Assembly: GCF_000403645.1 (NCBI RefSeq)
Contig: NC_021313.1
Span: 2,685,014-2,749,013, forward strand
Origin: Salinarchaeum sp. Harcht-Bsk1
GTDB lineage: Archaea > Halobacteriota > Halobacteria > Halobacteriales > Salinarchaeaceae
Direction of reading: 5' to 3'
Length of the DNA stretch: 64,000 nucleotides
The first letter of the stretch is position 1. Each line of letters begins with the position of its first letter. Made by a program: the position numbers and the translations under genes. The notes beneath the pieces are model-generated. The model was not told the origin of the DNA. It saw only the letters and a program-made list of their open reading frames with translations, and did no database searches. This document shows, piece by piece, positions 52,206-61,220 of this stretch.

Positions 52206-52210
52206 GGAGG
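52206..52210 (+). promoter_or_regulatory. Shine-Dalgarno for the DUF5804 gene
   Basis: GGAGG lies 5 nt before the GTG at 52216 and supports that start, which places the gene inside a longer open frame. Confidence 0.55.
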
Positions 52211-52215
52211 TCGTA

Positions 52216-52686
52216 GTGACCCGCGTCTGTCTCCTGGGAGACGAGGAACACGACCTCCGCTTCGAGTTGCTCTCCCGGGACACCTCCAGGGAAGCCCTCT
52301 CGACCTATGACCTCGACCAGCCGTTCGCGAACGCGGTCGGGTTGGAGACGGTGAGTCTCGGCGCCGCGGTCTCCCTGCTCAACGACCTCAACTGGTACGT
52401 GGTCCGCTTCGCCGAGGACGCGTTCGTCCTGGATTCGTCCGTCAGCGAGACGGAGTGGCTCTCCCGGTCGCTCGCGGAGGCCGTCCGGTCCGACCGGGTT
52501 CGACCCGAGGAGACCGCCGAGTACTGTACGATCTACGGGATCGAGCGCGACGCACCCTCGGCGCCCGGCGAACTCGTCGAACCCCTCTACGCCCGCCGAA
52601 CCGACGACGGACTGCCCGAGTACGACCTCCGCGACGTCGAGGAGACGGTCGTCGTCCGTGTCACCGAGTCGGAGTTCGACCAATGA
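52216..52686 (+). CDS. DUF5804 family protein
   Basis: The 156-aa acidic protein is of the haloarchaeal DUF5804 type (from memory); no function is known. Segments VCLLGDEEHDLRFELLSR and EEDAFVLDSSVSE-like are well formed. The GTG at 52216 with GGAGG upstream is chosen over earlier codons. It ends 22 nt before the start of the next hydrolase, which suggests co-transcription. Confidence 0.75.
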   Translation: MTRVCLLGDEEHDLRFELLSRDTSREALSTYDLDQPFANAVGLETVSLGAAVSLLNDLNWYVVRFAEDAFVLDSSVSETEWLSRSLAEAVRSDRVRPEETAEYCTIYGIERDAPSAPGELVEPLYARRTDDGLPEYDLRDVEETVVVRVTESEFDQ

Positions 52687-52708
52687 CTGCTCTCACGCCC
52701 CTCCCCCG

Positions 52709-53584
52709 ATGATCGGCCACCCCACCGTTCCCGACGCGGATTCGCTCTACGTCGACGCCGGGGGTCGTCGCCTCCACTATCTGCGGGCCGGGGATCCGGA
52801 CGATCCAGCGGTGGTGTTGCTCCACGGCAGCGGCATCGACGACGCCGCGCTCTCCTGGCACCACGCGATCCCCGCGCTCGCGGACGACTTCCGGGTCTAC
52901 GCCCCCGACTGGCCGGGCTACGGCGAGAGCCCGGATCCTGATGCCGAACCGAACGGTGCGTACTACCGGGCGGTGCTGCAGGACTTCCTCGCCGCGATTC
53001 CGGTCGAGCGACCGTCGCTCGTGGGGCTCTCGATGGGCGGCGGTGCGGCGCTCGGCGTCGCGATCGAGTCGCCCCAGGCCGTGCGATCGCTCGTCCTCGT
53101 CGACAGCTACGGGCTCCGCGACGCCGTTCCCGGCGGGAGCGCGGCCTACGTCCTCGCGAACGCGCCGTTCGCACGCACGATCGGCCAGCAGATCGCGGGC
53201 GTACTGCCCGGCGCCGCCCGGTCGACGATCGCGCCGTTCGTCGCCGACGCCGACGACCTCGATCCCGCCTTCCTCTCGGCGGTGTCCGAACGGCTCGACG
53301 ACCCTGGTGCGGGCCGGGCCTTCGTGGACTTCCAGCGCGCGGAGTTCTCGCCCGACGGCGTCCGGACCCACTACGAGGACCGCCTCGAAGACCTCGCCGT
53401 GGAGACGCTGGTCGTCAACGGCGCGAGCGATCCGCTGATTCCGCTGGCGTGGGCCGAGGACGCTGCGGCCCGGATACCGGCGGGATCGCTCTCGGTGATC
53501 GAGGACTGTGGCCACTGGCCGCCTCGTGAACGTCCCGACGCGTTCCTCGACGAAGTGGCACCGTTCCTCGCCTCGTCGGGGTAA
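52709..53584 (+). CDS. Alpha/beta hydrolase
   Basis: The 291-aa enzyme has the oxyanion strand AVVLLHGSGIDD, a nucleophile elbow GLSMGGG, an acid in VVNGASDPLIP and the catalytic His in IEDCGHWPPRE, so a full triad can be placed. This is typical of the haloalkane-dehalogenase/epoxide-hydrolase-like fold; the substrate is unknown. The start is ATG 52709, 22 nt after the DUF5804 stop. Confidence 0.88.
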   Translation: MIGHPTVPDADSLYVDAGGRRLHYLRAGDPDDPAVVLLHGSGIDDAALSWHHAIPALADDFRVYAPDWPGYGESPDPDAEPNGAYYRAVLQDFLAAIPVERPSLVGLSMGGGAALGVAIESPQAVRSLVLVDSYGLRDAVPGGSAAYVLANAPFARTIGQQIAGVLPGAARSTIAPFVADADDLDPAFLSAVSERLDDPGAGRAFVDFQRAEFSPDGVRTHYEDRLEDLAVETLVVNGASDPLIPLAWAEDAAARIPAGSLSVIEDCGHWPPRERPDAFLDEVAPFLASSG

Positions 53585-53655
53585 TCCGGCACTCGAGGGG
53601 CCCGCGGACCCCGAATCCCGCAAGGCCTTTGCCGGATTGCCGCGCAGTTGCATCC

Positions 53656-54507
53656 ATGATCGACGAGACGGCCGCCGAGATCGAGGCGATGCGGACCCAC
53701 AGCTCCTCGGAGGTCGCCATCAAGGCAGCGCGAGCGCTCACCGAACTCGCAGACCGCGAGTACGCAACCGTCGAGGAGTTCGAGCGCGACCTCGAGCGCA
53801 ACGCCGGCGCCCTCCGGCGGGCGAACCCCTCCCACGCCTCGCTCGCGACCGTGCTCGACGAGATCGAGTCGGCGGTGGACGACGGGGCGTTCGAGACCGT
53901 CGACGCCGCCCAGGACGGCCTCGAGGCTGCCGTCGACGCGACGATCGGCGTCGTCGAGGTCGCGAAGGACGAGGCCTCGGCGACGGCCGCCCAGTTGCTC
54001 TCCGACGGAGACGTCGTGCTCACCCACGACTACTCCTCGACCGTCATCGGCGCGATCGAACGAGCGACGTCGGCGGGTGCAGAACTCGACGTGTACGTCA
54101 CGGAGGCCCGCCCGCGCTTCCTCGGCCGCCGTACCGCCCGTCGGCTCGCGGAGATCGACGGCGTCGACCCGACGCTCGTCGTCGACTCGGCCGCCGGGCA
54201 CGTCCTCCAGTCCGTGGATCGCGTGCTCACCGGGATGACCTGCGTCGTCGGCGATACGCTCTACAACCGCGTCGGCACCTACCCGCTCGCGGCGACGGCA
54301 CAGGACGTCGGCGTCCCCGTGACCGTGACTGGATCGAGTGCCAAGATCGTCGACTCGGGCTTCGTCTTCGAGAACGACTTCCGGGACCCCGTCGAGGTGC
54401 TCAGAGAGCCCGCCGAGGGGTTCGACATCGAGAACCCTGCCTACGACGCGACGCCCCTGGAGCTGATCGATCAGCTCGCGACGGATCGGGGCGTCAGCGA
54501 GCCCTGA
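53656..54507 (+). CDS. eIF2B alpha/beta/delta-like (IF-2B) protein
   Basis: The 283-aa protein has an N-terminal helical part (about 1-110) with HSSSEVAIKAARALTEL, then the IF-2B catalytic-type domain. Blocks include VVLTHDYSSTVIGAIERATS, VYVTEARPRFLGR and VDSAAGHVLQSVDRVLTG. Archaeal homologues include ribose-1,5-bisphosphate isomerase relatives, so it may act on a sugar phosphate rather than in initiation. The ATG at 53656 matches the family N-terminus. Confidence 0.85.
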   Translation: MIDETAAEIEAMRTHSSSEVAIKAARALTELADREYATVEEFERDLERNAGALRRANPSHASLATVLDEIESAVDDGAFETVDAAQDGLEAAVDATIGVVEVAKDEASATAAQLLSDGDVVLTHDYSSTVIGAIERATSAGAELDVYVTEARPRFLGRRTARRLAEIDGVDPTLVVDSAAGHVLQSVDRVLTGMTCVVGDTLYNRVGTYPLAATAQDVGVPVTVTGSSAKIVDSGFVFENDFRDPVEVLREPAEGFDIENPAYDATPLELIDQLATDRGVSEP

Positions 54508-54634
54508 GGCTACCGGAATCGATCCGACCACCCGGAAATCGAGATACGAATTCGCTTGGAATGTCGGGGACTCCGGCGCCGAAACGGTCGGTACGTTGAA
54601 GACCGTGCCTGTCAAATCCCCACAGGTGAGCACG

Positions 54635-55792
54635 ATGGACGTTTCTACTATCGCGACCGAGGAGTACGTCGCAATCGACGTCAACACTCGTCTCGGGAAG
54701 GCGCGAGCGAGATTCCAGGAGGAGAACTCCAAGGGGATCATCGTGACGCGCGACGGCGAGTACGCTGGCGTCCTTGGCGAGCGAGAACTCCTGCAGTCTC
54801 ACGTCGAGGACGACGCAAAGGTGGGGGCGCTGATCAAACCGAGCCGAAACGATCCGGCGCCGAAGATCGATCGCTACGAGGACCTCCGTGACACCGCCCG
54901 CCAGCTCGTCGAGGGCGGCACCAAGGTCGCACCAGTCTTCGAGAACGGCGGATTCTGGGGAATCGTCACTGCCGACGCCATTCTCGAGGCGGTGCTCGAA
55001 CACCTCGACGCCCTCACCGTCGGCGACATCTACACCGACGAGGTCGTCTCGATCGCCGAGGACGACGGCATCGGCACTGCGATCAATCGCCTCCGGGAGA
55101 ACACGATCTCCCGGCTTCCGGTCGTCAACGAGAACGGCTATCTCTCCGGCATCGTGACGACCCACGACATCAGCGAGGTCGCCGTCAGGAACATGGACGT
55201 GATGGGTGAAGGCGATCGGGCCGGCGACATCGATCGGATCCTCGACCTCCCGGTCTACGACGTCATGGCGAACCCCGTGGTGACGACGACCACCGACACC
55301 GACGCCAGGGTCGCCGTCGAGCAGATGCTCGACCACGACATCGGCGGGCTCGTCGTCACGCCCGCGGACGACGACCGTCTGGTCCAGGGAATCCTCACTA
55401 AGACCGACGTCCTGCGTGCGCTCTCCTACACCGAAGAGCAGCACATGGACGTCCAGATCACCAACATCCAGCTACTGGACACCATCTCCCGCCAGGACGT
55501 CCGCGAGGCCATCGAGGAGGTCGCGGACAAGTACCAGAAGATGCAGGTCCAGCACGCACACGTGCGGTTCCACAAGCACAAGGAGAAGCTGCGTGGCACC
55601 CCGCTGATCCAGTGCCAGATCCGCCTCCGGACCAACAAGGGGCAGATCGCTGGCAGCGGCGAGGGCTACGGTGCGCGAAACGCCTTCCACGTCGCGCTGG
55701 ACAAACTCGAGCGGAACGTCCTCGAGCGCAAGGGGATCCAGAGCGACGAGGAGTACCGCGGGCAGCTCCTCCAGAAGCTCGGCGAACTCTGA
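54635..55792 (+). CDS. Four-CBS-domain protein with C-terminal ribosome-hibernation (HPF/RaiA-like) domain
   Basis: Of the 385 aa, residues 1-250 carry four CBS domains (VDVNTRLGKARARFQEE; LVEGGTKVAPVFENGGFWGI; DIYTDEVVSIAEDDG; DVMANPVVTTTTDTDAR). Residues about 275-375 match a HPF/RaiA-like fold: MDVQITNIQLLDTISRQDV, then KLRGTPLIQCQIRLRTNKG and RNAFHVALDKLERNVLERKG. It could tie an adenylate-type signal to ribosome inactivation (inference). Upstream in-frame GTG and TTG codons at 54605 and 54596 are alternative starts. Confidence 0.85.
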   Translation: MDVSTIATEEYVAIDVNTRLGKARARFQEENSKGIIVTRDGEYAGVLGERELLQSHVEDDAKVGALIKPSRNDPAPKIDRYEDLRDTARQLVEGGTKVAPVFENGGFWGIVTADAILEAVLEHLDALTVGDIYTDEVVSIAEDDGIGTAINRLRENTISRLPVVNENGYLSGIVTTHDISEVAVRNMDVMGEGDRAGDIDRILDLPVYDVMANPVVTTTTDTDARVAVEQMLDHDIGGLVVTPADDDRLVQGILTKTDVLRALSYTEEQHMDVQITNIQLLDTISRQDVREAIEEVADKYQKMQVQHAHVRFHKHKEKLRGTPLIQCQIRLRTNKGQIAGSGEGYGARNAFHVALDKLERNVLERKGIQSDEEYRGQLLQKLGEL

Positions 55793-55956
55793 GGGCGGTA
55801 CCTCGTTTCTCGCGTCCACTCGTCTCGGAGCAGCCATCGAGCGACTGCACTCGTCGCAAGCGGCGTCGAGTGACTCTACGCGTCGGAAGCGTCACCGAGC
55901 AGCCGCTCGCTCCGAACCGACACACACAGTACCCGCCCCAGACCTAGCTGCACCCG

Positions 55957-56457
55957 ATGACCCTCTCGGAGGAGGCCCACAGTCGGCTCGCGGACGTGGT
56001 GGAGCTCCAGCCCACGAAGAACAGCGAGCTACAGGATCGCTGGGGGATGGACAGCGGGAGCGACGTCCACAGCTACCTCACGGGCCAGCTCGCCGACTAC
56101 ACCTTCCGGGACGACAACAGCCTCATCCGCGCGACGAGCGAGGCCGCCGACCTCGTCGACGTGGAGCCGGGGGTCGAGCCCGGTGAAGACGGCGACGGCG
56201 TCGGCACGGTTCGCGTCACCGCACTCCAGGCCGACGTGATCGAGGTCCTGCCGGGCCCCGACGAGCGATCGAAGAGCGTCGTCGCCGTGCTCCAGGCCCT
56301 CCGGGAGCACACGGATCGCGACCCCGAGGTCGACGAGGTGCGGTCGGCGCTCCAGCGGCTCCGCCGGCAGGAGGCGGTCGAAGTGGAGTACCGCTCGGTG
56401 CCCACCTTCCGGCTCGCCGTGCCGCGCGAGGACCTGACGGTCGAGATCAAGGACTGA
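55957..56457 (+). CDS. DUF5797 family protein
   Basis: The 166-aa acidic protein has an N-terminal winged-helix-like part (SEEAHSRLADVVELQPTKNS) and a second similar part after a Gly/Glu/Val linker. It resembles the haloarchaeal DUF5797 group, from memory. It may bind nucleic acid; no function is established. Confidence 0.75.
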   Translation: MTLSEEAHSRLADVVELQPTKNSELQDRWGMDSGSDVHSYLTGQLADYTFRDDNSLIRATSEAADLVDVEPGVEPGEDGDGVGTVRVTALQADVIEVLPGPDERSKSVVAVLQALREHTDRDPEVDEVRSALQRLRRQEAVEVEYRSVPTFRLAVPREDLTVEIKD

Positions 56458-56477
56458 GTTCCCGGCAATCGATCCCG

Positions 56478-56505
56478 CTCTCTCTCTCTCTCGCGCGCGC
56501 TCTCG
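56478..56505. repeat. (CT)n(CG)n microsatellite
   Basis: A (CT) run of about seven units switches into a CGCGCGCGC run and back to CTCTC, 20-50 bp after the DUF5797 stop in the gap between convergent genes. Confidence 0.8.
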
Positions 56506-56518
56506 AACCGCAGCTTCG

Positions 56519-57577
56519 TCACTTCGGTCGCTTTCTCGCCCGCCGTGCCTCCAGCACCGAGCGGAGCCCCTTCCCCGGTCCGCCCTCGATCGGCCAGCCC
56601 TTCGACCGCCACGCCGGCGGCTCGGGTTCGTACTCGCTGCAACGCCCCGAGCACTCCCATGACGTCGGGCACGTCTGTTTGGCCGCGCAGTGGGGCTGGA
56701 GGGCAGCGGTCCCGTCCTCGCCGACGGTCTCCAGTTCGAAGTGCCGGCAGTCCGGCTGCATCGAGTCGACGTAGGAGCGCCACCCGCGCTCGTAGAGCCG
56801 TTCGGCGATCGCGAGTCTCGCGAGAGCCTTCCACTCGGCGTCGACGTACTCGAACTCGGCCGCGGACTGGTCGTACTCGCTCCCGGTGGGGCGATCGACG
56901 ATTCGAGTCCCGGGGGCCTCGACGGCGAGCGAGCGGGGATGCCAGAGCACGTCGGCGTCGCCCGCCTCGGGGTCGACCGCGAGCACGCCGGCCTCGACGG
57001 GCATGTCGGCGAGGAGGCCTGGCTCTGCCGACTCGCCCGTCTTCAGCGTCGCGACCCAGGCCTCGTCGGCCAGGCCAAAGGCTACGTCGCGTTGCATCTG
57101 ATCGGCGAGCGCGTCGGCGGCGCTTCGATCCAGATCCGGCTTGTTCTCGATGGCGATCAACGCCTCGAGCCAGTCGGGGTACTCCCAGCGCCGGCGGAGT
57201 TCGATCCGGTTGTTCCGGCGGCGCGTCTCGATCAGGTCCCGGTCGGCGGCGTCCTTGACCGCCTCGCGGACGTAGCGCCAGTCGGTGGTCCACAGCTCCA
57301 GGGCGTCGCGATACCACTCGAAGTCGAACGGCGCGTTCCGCACGACGCGCAGGAGGTTTCGATCGAGCGCTCGCTCGCCAAAGACGGCTCGCGTCCGGAG
57401 GGCCTCGGCGTCGCAGATGGCGACGACGGTGTCCCAGCGGCGCTCGCGGGTGCCGAGCTGTCGGCCGACGATGACGCACTGGTCTGGCTGCAGCGACGCC
57501 TCCCCCGGTGGCCACTCGTGCTCGGCCCAGCGGCAGACGCGAAGTTCGAACGGAAACTCCCGCGTCCAGTCGGTCAC
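56519..57577 (-). CDS. DUF5787 protein, putative Fe-S PD-(D/E)XK nuclease
   Basis: The 352-aa protein starts at GTG 57577 (DWTREFPFELRVCRWAEHEW); codons upstream are weaker. A single N-terminal Cys (residue 12) is matched by a C-terminal cluster with PHCAAKQTCPTSWECSGRC. The central LEALIAIENKPDLDR has the E-x-K element of PD-(D/E)XK nucleases. One N-terminal and three C-terminal Cys is the Cas4/AddB-type 4Fe-4S staple. It belongs to the haloarchaeal DUF5787 group (from memory). No CRISPR array or Cas gene is nearby. Confidence 0.65.
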   Translation of the reverse strand: MTDWTREFPFELRVCRWAEHEWPPGEASLQPDQCVIVGRQLGTRERRWDTVVAICDAEALRTRAVFGERALDRNLLRVVRNAPFDFEWYRDALELWTTDWRYVREAVKDAADRDLIETRRRNNRIELRRRWEYPDWLEALIAIENKPDLDRSAADALADQMQRDVAFGLADEAWVATLKTGESAEPGLLADMPVEAGVLAVDPEAGDADVLWHPRSLAVEAPGTRIVDRPTGSEYDQSAAEFEYVDAEWKALARLAIAERLYERGWRSYVDSMQPDCRHFELETVGEDGTAALQPHCAAKQTCPTSWECSGRCSEYEPEPPAWRSKGWPIEGGPGKGLRSVLEARRARKRPK

Positions 57578-57726
57578 GAGCGGGTGAAGATCGCCAGCCG
57601 ACGTAAGCGTTCGGCTCGATCGGTGGATCCGCCGTAACTCGACCAAATTCCGGTAAATCGCCACCAATCCGACGGTGACCGTCGCCCCGTTCAAAGTGCC
57701 CCGGGGGCCTCGCATCGGATGCACGC

Positions 57727-58350
57727 ATGAACTTCGACAGCATCGAGGTCTCGAATCGCGTCGACGAAGGTTCGGCCAGACTCGTCGCCAAACTATTGCT
57801 CGCCGCTGGAGCGGGGGCGTTCCTCGGCTACCTCCTCACGTTGCTCCCCGGGCTCGACCGCATCGTGCCGCAAACGGCCGTGAGGTTCGCCGCTGTCCTC
57901 GGCGCGATTGCCACCGCCGTCGTCGTCGTGCTATTGTTCTACGCGGCGCCGCGGATCGCGCTCCTCGCGAAACTGAGTCTCGACGGCCCGCGCGAGGTGG
58001 TCGAAGAGATCGCGGCCGTCGCGCAGTGGACGGTCGTGCTGGTGGCGGTGCTCGTCGCTCACAGTGGCTTCGCTGGCGTGGCCGTTCCGCTACTCGACAG
58101 CACCGTCTGGATCTACGACTTCGCGTTCCTGCTGCTGGCGTTCCCCATCGTCGTCTTCGTCGCGGTACACCTGTATCGTGGCCTGGACCCGAGCGCGGCC
58201 CTCCTCGCAACGCGATTCGCGGAGGAGGAAACGTCGAGCGAGTCACCGGACGACGCCAGCGGCGATCGATACACCGCTGCTGAGAGCGGCAGTGACGAAC
58301 CGAAAGGCGCTGCTGCGTCTGATTCAAGCGGTGGGACCAACGTAAACTGA
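57727..58350 (+). CDS. Integral membrane protein, unknown function
   Basis: The 207-aa protein has four predicted helices (about 20-42, 55-76, 95-115, 120-142) and a disordered Ser/Asp/Glu/Gly-rich C-terminal tail (about 150-207). I do not recognise the family. It is divergent from the DUF5787 gene. Confidence 0.65.
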   Translation: MNFDSIEVSNRVDEGSARLVAKLLLAAGAGAFLGYLLTLLPGLDRIVPQTAVRFAAVLGAIATAVVVVLLFYAAPRIALLAKLSLDGPREVVEEIAAVAQWTVVLVAVLVAHSGFAGVAVPLLDSTVWIYDFAFLLLAFPIVVFVAVHLYRGLDPSAALLATRFAEEETSSESPDDASGDRYTAAESGSDEPKGAAASDSSGGTNVN

Positions 58351-58516
58351 CGTCGGTTTGTAACCGCAGGTCGTCCTTGCCCCGTTCGTTACGCTCGTTT
58401 TCTCGGTCCGTCCCCGCCGTTCTTGCTCGCCGTGTTTGTCGTCCTTCGTCCGCTGTCCTTGCGGTGGGTGCGCACGGATCAGGTACAGTTGAGTGGGTGC
58501 CGTCCGGCGTGGAATT

Positions 58517-59308
58517 ATGGCCGAGGACGGCGCCGTCGACAACGAGTGGGAGGCCGATCGCTACGAGGCGGATCACGCGTTCGTCTACGAGTCGTCCCAG
58601 GATCTCGTCGAACTGCTCGATCCCGCTCCAGGCGAGCGGATCGCGGACCTCGGCTGCGGAACGGGACACCTCACGGCAGCGATCGCGAGGGAGGTCGACC
58701 ATCCCGACGGAGGCCCGAGTGGGCACGCAATCGGGTTCGATCGCTCGGCGTCGATGGTCGCCGAGGCGCGCTCGAGCTACCCCGCCGTCGAGTTCCTCCA
58801 GGCCGACGCCCGTTCACTTCCGTTCGACGCCACCGTCGACGCCGTCTTCTCGAACGCCGCGCTCCACTGGATCTCCGATCAGGAAGCCGTGGTATCGTCG
58901 ATCCACGACGCGCTCCGCCCGGGCGGCAGACTGGTCGCAGAACTCGGCGGCGTCGGTAACGTCGCGACGATTACTGATGCCCTCGAAGCCGAACTCGTCG
59001 AGCGGGGCTCTCCCGGCCAGCACGGCTGGTACTTCCCCTCTCCGGGAGAGTACGCCACCCTCCTCGAAGCTGGTGGCTTCGAGGTCCGCGACCTCCGATT
59101 GTTCGATCGGCCGACGCCGCTCGACGGTGCGGACGGGCTGGAACACTGGATCGAAGGATTCGGCGACGAACTGCTCGATCCGCTCTCCGACGACGAGCGG
59201 TCGGCAGTGATCGAGGCCGTCGAGGATCGGTGTCGGACAGACCTCTGGACGGGTGAGGAGTGGGTCGCCGACTATCGACGGTTGCGAGTCGTCGCCGTTT
59301 CGCAGTGA
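58517..59308 (+). CDS. Class I SAM-dependent methyltransferase
   Basis: The 263-aa protein has a typical Rossmann methyltransferase core. Motif I is IADLGCGTGHLTAAI near residues 40-54. Then come FLQADARSLPFDATVDAVFSN and ALHWISDQE, the trans-aconitate methyltransferase-like WI/LHW pattern, and ALRPGGRLVAELGG. It methylates a small molecule, possibly an acid. The start is ATG 58517. Confidence 0.88.
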   Translation: MAEDGAVDNEWEADRYEADHAFVYESSQDLVELLDPAPGERIADLGCGTGHLTAAIAREVDHPDGGPSGHAIGFDRSASMVAEARSSYPAVEFLQADARSLPFDATVDAVFSNAALHWISDQEAVVSSIHDALRPGGRLVAELGGVGNVATITDALEAELVERGSPGQHGWYFPSPGEYATLLEAGGFEVRDLRLFDRPTPLDGADGLEHWIEGFGDELLDPLSDDERSAVIEAVEDRCRTDLWTGEEWVADYRRLRVVAVSQ

Positions 59309-59547
59309 TTGTCCGTCCCGTCGTCGACTGACCGACGTTCGTCTTTGGTCGCTGGGTTCAACCGATGAATATTGGCGATCTACGAACCGGTACGTGACAA
59401 CCGAGGTCGAGGCCCGGGGGTCGGTGGGTCGGCCGTCCCTGATCAGCCATCCCCCGATCGGATCGACGATATCGACGCACCGGTCTCGATCGGAAACCAC
59501 GACGATTCCTGTACAGTGTTTTTCACGTCTCGCCTCCTATACCCCCC

Positions 59548-59988
59548 GTGCAGCTACCAGACCCCCCGGACCGATTGATCCTGATCCTCGTGGGGCTGTT
59601 GCTCCTGCTCTCGCCGGCGGTCCTCCTGCTCGTCACGCTGGCATTCCTCTCGGTCATCGGCGAAGTCGTGCTCGGTCGACTGACGGCGGTCGAACTGATC
59701 GAACTCTACCTGATCGACTTCTTCGTCGTCGGCGGGATCCTCTTCGTGATGATCGCGCTTCTCAGACGGCTGATCGAGCGCAGATTGGGCATCGCCCTCG
59801 ACTCTCTGGCCGAGGGCGACGGTCGACCTGACGACGACGACGCGGCGGAGGACGACGCGGCGGAGGACGACGCCGACGGAAGTGATGACGCCGACGGAAG
59901 TGGCGATATCGACGGAAGCGGGGAGGCCGGGGGAAGTGTCGTGACCGGGGGAAGCGGCGAGACCGACGGAAACGGCGAGTCCGACTGA
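59548..59988 (+). CDS. Two-helix membrane protein with acidic repetitive tail
   Basis: The 146-aa protein (GTG start at 59548) has two hydrophobic helices (about 10-38 and 52-70), then an acidic tail (about 90-146) built from DDAAEDDA, DGSDDADGSGD and GSGETDGNGE units. The tail is low-complexity and may be disordered in high salt. The family is not recognised. Confidence 0.6.
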   Translation: MQLPDPPDRLILILVGLLLLLSPAVLLLVTLAFLSVIGEVVLGRLTAVELIELYLIDFFVVGGILFVMIALLRRLIERRLGIALDSLAEGDGRPDDDDAAEDDAAEDDADGSDDADGSGDIDGSGEAGGSVVTGGSGETDGNGESD

Positions 59989-60036
59989 AACGCCGTCACC
60001 GACCCCGAACGCTCCAGCTAACGGTCGTTCGAACGA

Positions 60037-60984
60037 TCAGTCGTCTTCTGAGGGGATGTAGGACCGCCCGGCTCGTCGGCCGAACACCAGCTCCCGTGCG
60101 TCGAGGGTCCGATCGACCGCGTCGTGTCGCGCGACGTGAAGCCGCTGCTCCGTCGTCTGGAAGTAGTTGACGACGGTCACCAGCACCACGCCGCCGACGG
60201 TGTTGCCCAGCAAGACCGGCAGGACGAACTGGCCGAGTCCGTCCAGTAACCCGGCTTCGGCGCTCGCAACCAGAAAGACGACCTCCGTGAACGAGACCAC
60301 GACGTGGAAGAGGTCGGCGTAGGGGATCGTCAGGAAGGCGACGTAGACGACGAGGAATCGCGTGACGCTGTCCCTGACCGCGTAGATGAGCCAGACGACG
60401 CCCGCGACGATGAAGCCGGCGAACGCGGCCTTGAAGAAGAGGCTCCAGAACGCCGTCTCGTAGCCCCTCGAGGCGATGTAAACGGCTGCGTCGGTGCCAG
60501 CCGGGGACAGCACGCCGGTCCGTGCGAGCACGATCGCCCCGATTGCGCCGCCGGCAAAGTTGCCTGCGAGCACCGTCCCCCAGATCGAGAGGAGTCGCGG
60601 GATGCTCGCTAGCCGTTCGAGCACGAGTACCACCGGCGGGAGCGTGTTCTCCGTGTACAGCTGGTAGCCACCGAGGATGATGAACACGAAGCCGATCGGA
60701 TAGAGGAGCGCGCTGAGGATCGGGTCGCGGCCCGTCGACGCCGTCAGCGAGGCGTACAGCAGGAAGGTGACCGTGATGGCGAAGCCGGCCGCGAGGCCGC
60801 TGAAGAACAGCTCCCGGGTGCCGGTCGTCGCCTCCTCGTCGGCCGCAGCGACGATCCGCTGGAACACCTCGTGCGTCTCGAACTGGTCGCGCACCACGCT
60901 GCCGGCCGCGGGTGCGCCGTGTCGGGACTGCTCGATGGCGTCCCGGACCGACTCGTCGCCGGGCCCGTCCTCGTCCATAGACAT
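60037..60984 (-). CDS. Formate/nitrite transporter (FNT)-family membrane protein
   Basis: The 315-aa protein has six hydrophobic segments (about 55-285) after an acidic N-terminal tail. GFAITVTFLLYASL and LLYPIGFVFIILGGYQLYTENTLPPV match the FNT fold; LAGNFAGGAIGAIVLA and LPVLLGNTVGGVVLVTVVNY match the repeated N-x-x-G[G/A] half-helices. The permeant anion is unknown. The start is ATG 60984; an ATG at 60978 is also possible. Confidence 0.85.
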   Translation of the reverse strand: MSMDEDGPGDESVRDAIEQSRHGAPAAGSVVRDQFETHEVFQRIVAAADEEATTGTRELFFSGLAAGFAITVTFLLYASLTASTGRDPILSALLYPIGFVFIILGGYQLYTENTLPPVVLVLERLASIPRLLSIWGTVLAGNFAGGAIGAIVLARTGVLSPAGTDAAVYIASRGYETAFWSLFFKAAFAGFIVAGVVWLIYAVRDSVTRFLVVYVAFLTIPYADLFHVVVSFTEVVFLVASAEAGLLDGLGQFVLPVLLGNTVGGVVLVTVVNYFQTTEQRLHVARHDAVDRTLDARELVFGRRAGRSYIPSEDD

Positions 60985-61220
60985 TCCCAGCGCCTGCGGC
61001 CTATTAACCCCACTCACTGGGCGTGTGTGGCGTCGCGAGCGGTCCTCCAGCCGGTCCGGAACCACACGAACGAGCAGACTGTTGCGGAGGGCAAACCCGT
61101 CGAACCCGCCGTGGCGGATCTGGCGTAGCGGCTCGGAAGTGGCTCCGTCGATCCAGCCTCCCACTCGCGAGTGCCGCACGAACCCGAGCGTTGAAGGCTC
61201 CGGCATACACCTCTCCTCAC

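Noticed and set aside
56519-57577. Cas4 of a CRISPR system
   Set aside because: Cysteine layout is similar, but no repeat array or other cas gene lies in the window, so a CRISPR role is not claimed.
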